Positions 62,338 through 64,000 of a stretch of 64,000 bases of DNA are shown piece by piece. A program made the position numbers and the translations under genes. Under the pieces are notes generated by a model. It searched no databases, was not told where the DNA came from, and worked only from the letters and a program-made list of their open reading frames with translations. The stretch's first letter is position 1; the number at the start of each line of letters is the position of its first letter. Origin of the DNA: Macrococcus brunensis (lineage in GTDB: Bacteria > Bacillota > Bacilli > Staphylococcales > Staphylococcaceae); assembly GCF_004359615.1 (NCBI RefSeq), contig NZ_SCWA01000008.1, forward strand, positions 1 through 64,000, given 5' to 3'.

Positions 62338-62700
62338 ATGAAGACATTTATTATAATAGGTGCACTTAATGCACTTATCGCAGTGGCGCTCGGTGCTTTT
62401 GGTGCACATGGACTTGAAGGAAAGCTGAGCGAGAAATATCTCGACATCTGGAACAAGGCGACGACTTATCAGATGTATCATGCACTAGGATTAGTGTTGA
62501 TCGGTATCCTGATGGGGACGACTAAACTGAACCTAAATACAGCAGGATGGCTGATGACAGCGGGTATTATTTTCTTCAGCGGTTCACTCTATGTGCTTGC
62601 CGTAACACAGATTAAAGTACTAGGCGCGATTACACCAATCGGTGGCGTTCTCTTTATCGCCAGCTGGGCGTTGATGATTCTTGCAGCATGGAAAGCATAA
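62338..62700 (+). CDS. ywdK: DUF423 small membrane protein (YwdK)
   Basis: 120 residues with four hydrophobic segments (about 3-22, 45-62, 68-88, 95-117) and the DUF423 hallmark [12 protein letters not shown]. Inner-membrane protein of unknown function. RBS TAGGAGGAT. Terminator follows. Confidence 0.87.
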   Translation: MKTFIIIGALNALIAVALGAFGAHGLEGKLSEKYLDIWNKATTYQMYHALGLVLIGILMGTTKLNLNTAGWLMTAGIIFFSGSLYVLAVTQIKVLGAITPIGGVLFIASWALMILAAWKA

Positions 62701-62732
62701 AAAAATGACCCTCAGACGAGGGTCATTTTTTT
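62699..62732. terminator. Bidirectional terminator
   Basis: AAAAATGACCCTC-AGAC-GAGGGTCATTTTTTT; serves ywdK and the convergent 34-residue ORF. Confidence 0.93.
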
Positions 62733-62835
62733 AGCGGTTATAGTTGTTTGTGTTGTTACGTTTGTTTAACTGACGTTGTAAAATCGGTAAAATGATGGGT
62801 GCTAATTTAATTAATAATGAGATTAATCTTTTCAT
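62731..62835 (-). CDS. 34-residue hydrophobic/basic peptide
   Basis: ATG at 62835, stop TAA at 62731. The product begins MKRLISLLIKLAPIILPILQ and ends RQLNKRNNTNNYNR: one hydrophobic helix then a basic, Asn-rich tail. RBS GAGGAGTTCAAT sits 6 nt upstream, and a perfect terminator abuts the stop. That layout supports a real gene. No family named; could be a small membrane peptide. Confidence 0.7.
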   Translation of the reverse strand: MKRLISLLIKLAPIILPILQRQLNKRNNTNNYNR

Positions 62836-62887
62836 ATTGAACTCCTCTTTTCACGGTTTTCTTATTTATAGCCGTTAAATAAATAGC

Positions 62888-64000
62888 TTAAACATGCTTT
62901 TTAAGGAACAGATAAAAAGGAATACCGACGGCAACGATTATCAGTGAATAAAGCGCCCCAAGGAAGTCACTCTGCAGGGTACTGATAATGATGAACAGAC
63001 CTCCTAGAATAGCGACAATCGGTACGACTGGATAAAGTGGTACCGAGTAAGCTCTTTGACCTTTAAAACGTTTTCTGAGCAGGAATAAACCGACAAAAGC
63101 CATGATATAGAAAACATAGATGACAAAAATACAGATTTCGGATAAGTAGTCCGCATTGACGACTTTAGGAAACGCCATCGTCAGAAGGACGAGCAGAAGG
63201 CCAAGCAGATAAACGATACTGAGTGCGCCGACTGGTGTATTTGTTTTCGGGCTGACGTAACCGATGACTTTAGAGAATGGCAATAAGTGATCGTCTGCCA
63301 TCGCAAATGGTACACGAGGGAATGTCATGATCTTACCGTTCAGACAGCCGAAGATGGAGATGATGACACCGATATTGACGAATTTTGCCCCGATAGAACC
63401 GAAGAGAACAGTCGCTGCCTGTGCTGAGCTGGTATTACCCATACCGATCAGTTCTGATGCAGGAATGACATGGAAGACGGCAATATTGATGAAAACATAA
63501 GCGAGCGTCACGACTGACAGGCCGATAAGCATCGCGAGCGGCAGATTGCGTTTCGCATTTTTCATCTCGCCTGTTAAGTTCGTCAGCATAATCCAGCCGT
63601 CGTAAGCGAATAGCGTCGCGAGTACAGCACGACCGAAGTTGATCTCATCCCCATCTTTAATAAGACTCGTTACATCTTGATTAAAGATATCTGCTTTCCC
63701 CCATAATAATCCAAAGATGATAATCGCAAATACTGGAATCAGTTTAGCGACTGTTGTGAAGTTCTGCATCGCTCCGCCAAGACCAGTACCCAGAATATTA
63801 AGAATGACTAGGAATGTGAGTGCTGCAATCCCAATCCAGATACCCAGGCTCTCACTGAAACCAAAAAAGTTAGCTACTAAAATACCGAAGAATAAAGTGA
63901 GAGAAGCGATAATGGCTGGACCATAAATAACAGTCTGGACCCATCCCGTTAAGAAGCCCCAGAAACGACCGTATATATCACGAATATAAGCATAAAGCCC
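62888..64000 (-). CDS. Amino-acid/polyamine permease (APC family), 5' end outside window
   Basis: At least 370 residues; the reading frame stays open past the window end on the minus strand, so the N-terminus is missing. The part seen has about ten hydrophobic helices. The first residues read GLYAYIRDIYGRFWGFLTGW, typical of helix 3 in the LAT/serine-threonine exchanger group. The internal Met at 63769 is not the true start. Substrate unknown. Confidence 0.86.
   Translation of the reverse strand, partial: GLYAYIRDIYGRFWGFLTGWVQTVIYGPAIIASLTLFFGILVANFFGFSESLGIWIGIAALTFLVILNILGTGLGGAMQNFTTVAKLIPVFAIIIFGLLWGKADIFNQDVTSLIKDGDEINFGRAVLATLFAYDGWIMLTNLTGEMKNAKRNLPLAMLIGLSVVTLAYVFINIAVFHVIPASELIGMGNTSSAQAATVLFGSIGAKFVNIGVIISIFGCLNGKIMTFPRVPFAMADDHLLPFSKVIGYVSPKTNTPVGALSIVYLLGLLLVLLTMAFPKVVNADYLSEICIFVIYVFYIMAFVGLFLLRKRFKGQRAYSVPLYPVVPIVAILGGLFIIISTLQSDFLGALYSLIIVAVGIPFYLFLKKHV

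Noticed and set aside
62888-63769. Complete permease starting at Met 63769
   Set aside because: The frame continues open through helix 3-like sequence to the window end, so the Met is internal.

Overview
The window is a low-GC Firmicute chromosome whose gene order matches the ctsR-clpC / rpoBC / str-tuf region of Staphylococcaceae. Protein identity to staphylococcal RpoB, RpoC, RadA, PdxS and Tuf is very high. Features that do not fit Staphylococcus aureus are an ispD-ispF pair (MEP isoprenoid pathway) next to yacL, a complete mtn methionine-salvage operon, and three tandem M20 amidohydrolases. I infer Macrococcus, the sciuri group (Mammaliicoccus) or a close relative; this is inference from gene content, not a search result.

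Layout. 1-160: 5S rRNA at the end of an rRNA operon. 144-3096: pdxR divergent from pdxST (vitamin B6). 3129-5080: nitroreductase and a convergent NupC nucleoside transporter. 5178-9532: CtsR-controlled ctsR-mcsA-mcsB-clpC stress operon, with an McsA that lacks its usual N-terminal zinc segment. 9627-18570: radA, yacL, ispD, ispF, gltX, then a T-box that controls cysE-cysS-mrnC-rlmB-rae1. 18594-22744: sigH, rpmG, secE, nusG, rplKA (two L1-site mimics) and rplJL (L10 leader). 22761-30825: rRNA methyltransferase, rpoB and rpoC. 30910-35852: an accessory islet with a Thr/Glu-repeat secreted protein and two tandem SgrR-like regulators, placed between rpoC and the str operon. 35916-40893: L7Ae-like protein, rpsL, rpsG, fusA, tuf. 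40891-44385: three amidohydrolase paralogues on the minus strand. 44525-53281: one SAM-riboswitch-controlled operon, mtnK-mtnA-[sugar-type ABC transporter]-mtnW-mtnX-mtnB-mtnD. 53301-57836: ilvE, HAD phosphatases, dck/dgk, tadA. 57832-61267 (minus): acetyltransferase, folE2, bshB2-yojF (bacillithiol), thiD/pdxK. 61377-62700: ung-ywdI-ywdK. The end holds a 34-residue membrane peptide and the 3' part of an amino-acid permease.

Most of the window is housekeeping. The two places that stand out are the mtn operon and the rpoC-str islet. In the mtn operon an RbsABC-type importer sits, with overlapping reading frames, between the methylthioribose-1-phosphate isomerase gene and the RuBisCO-like enolase gene. 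This suggests coupled uptake and salvage of methylthioribose or a related 5'-thiopentose, repressed when S-adenosylmethionine is plentiful. The islet joins an anchorless mucin-like secreted protein to two solute-binding-domain transcription factors.

Regulatory elements read directly from sequence are several sigma-A promoters with 17-18 nt spacing, a CtsR box, a Cys T-box, an L10 leader, an S-box, and many intrinsic terminators. No tRNA genes, CRISPR arrays, transposases, integrases or insertion sequences were seen.
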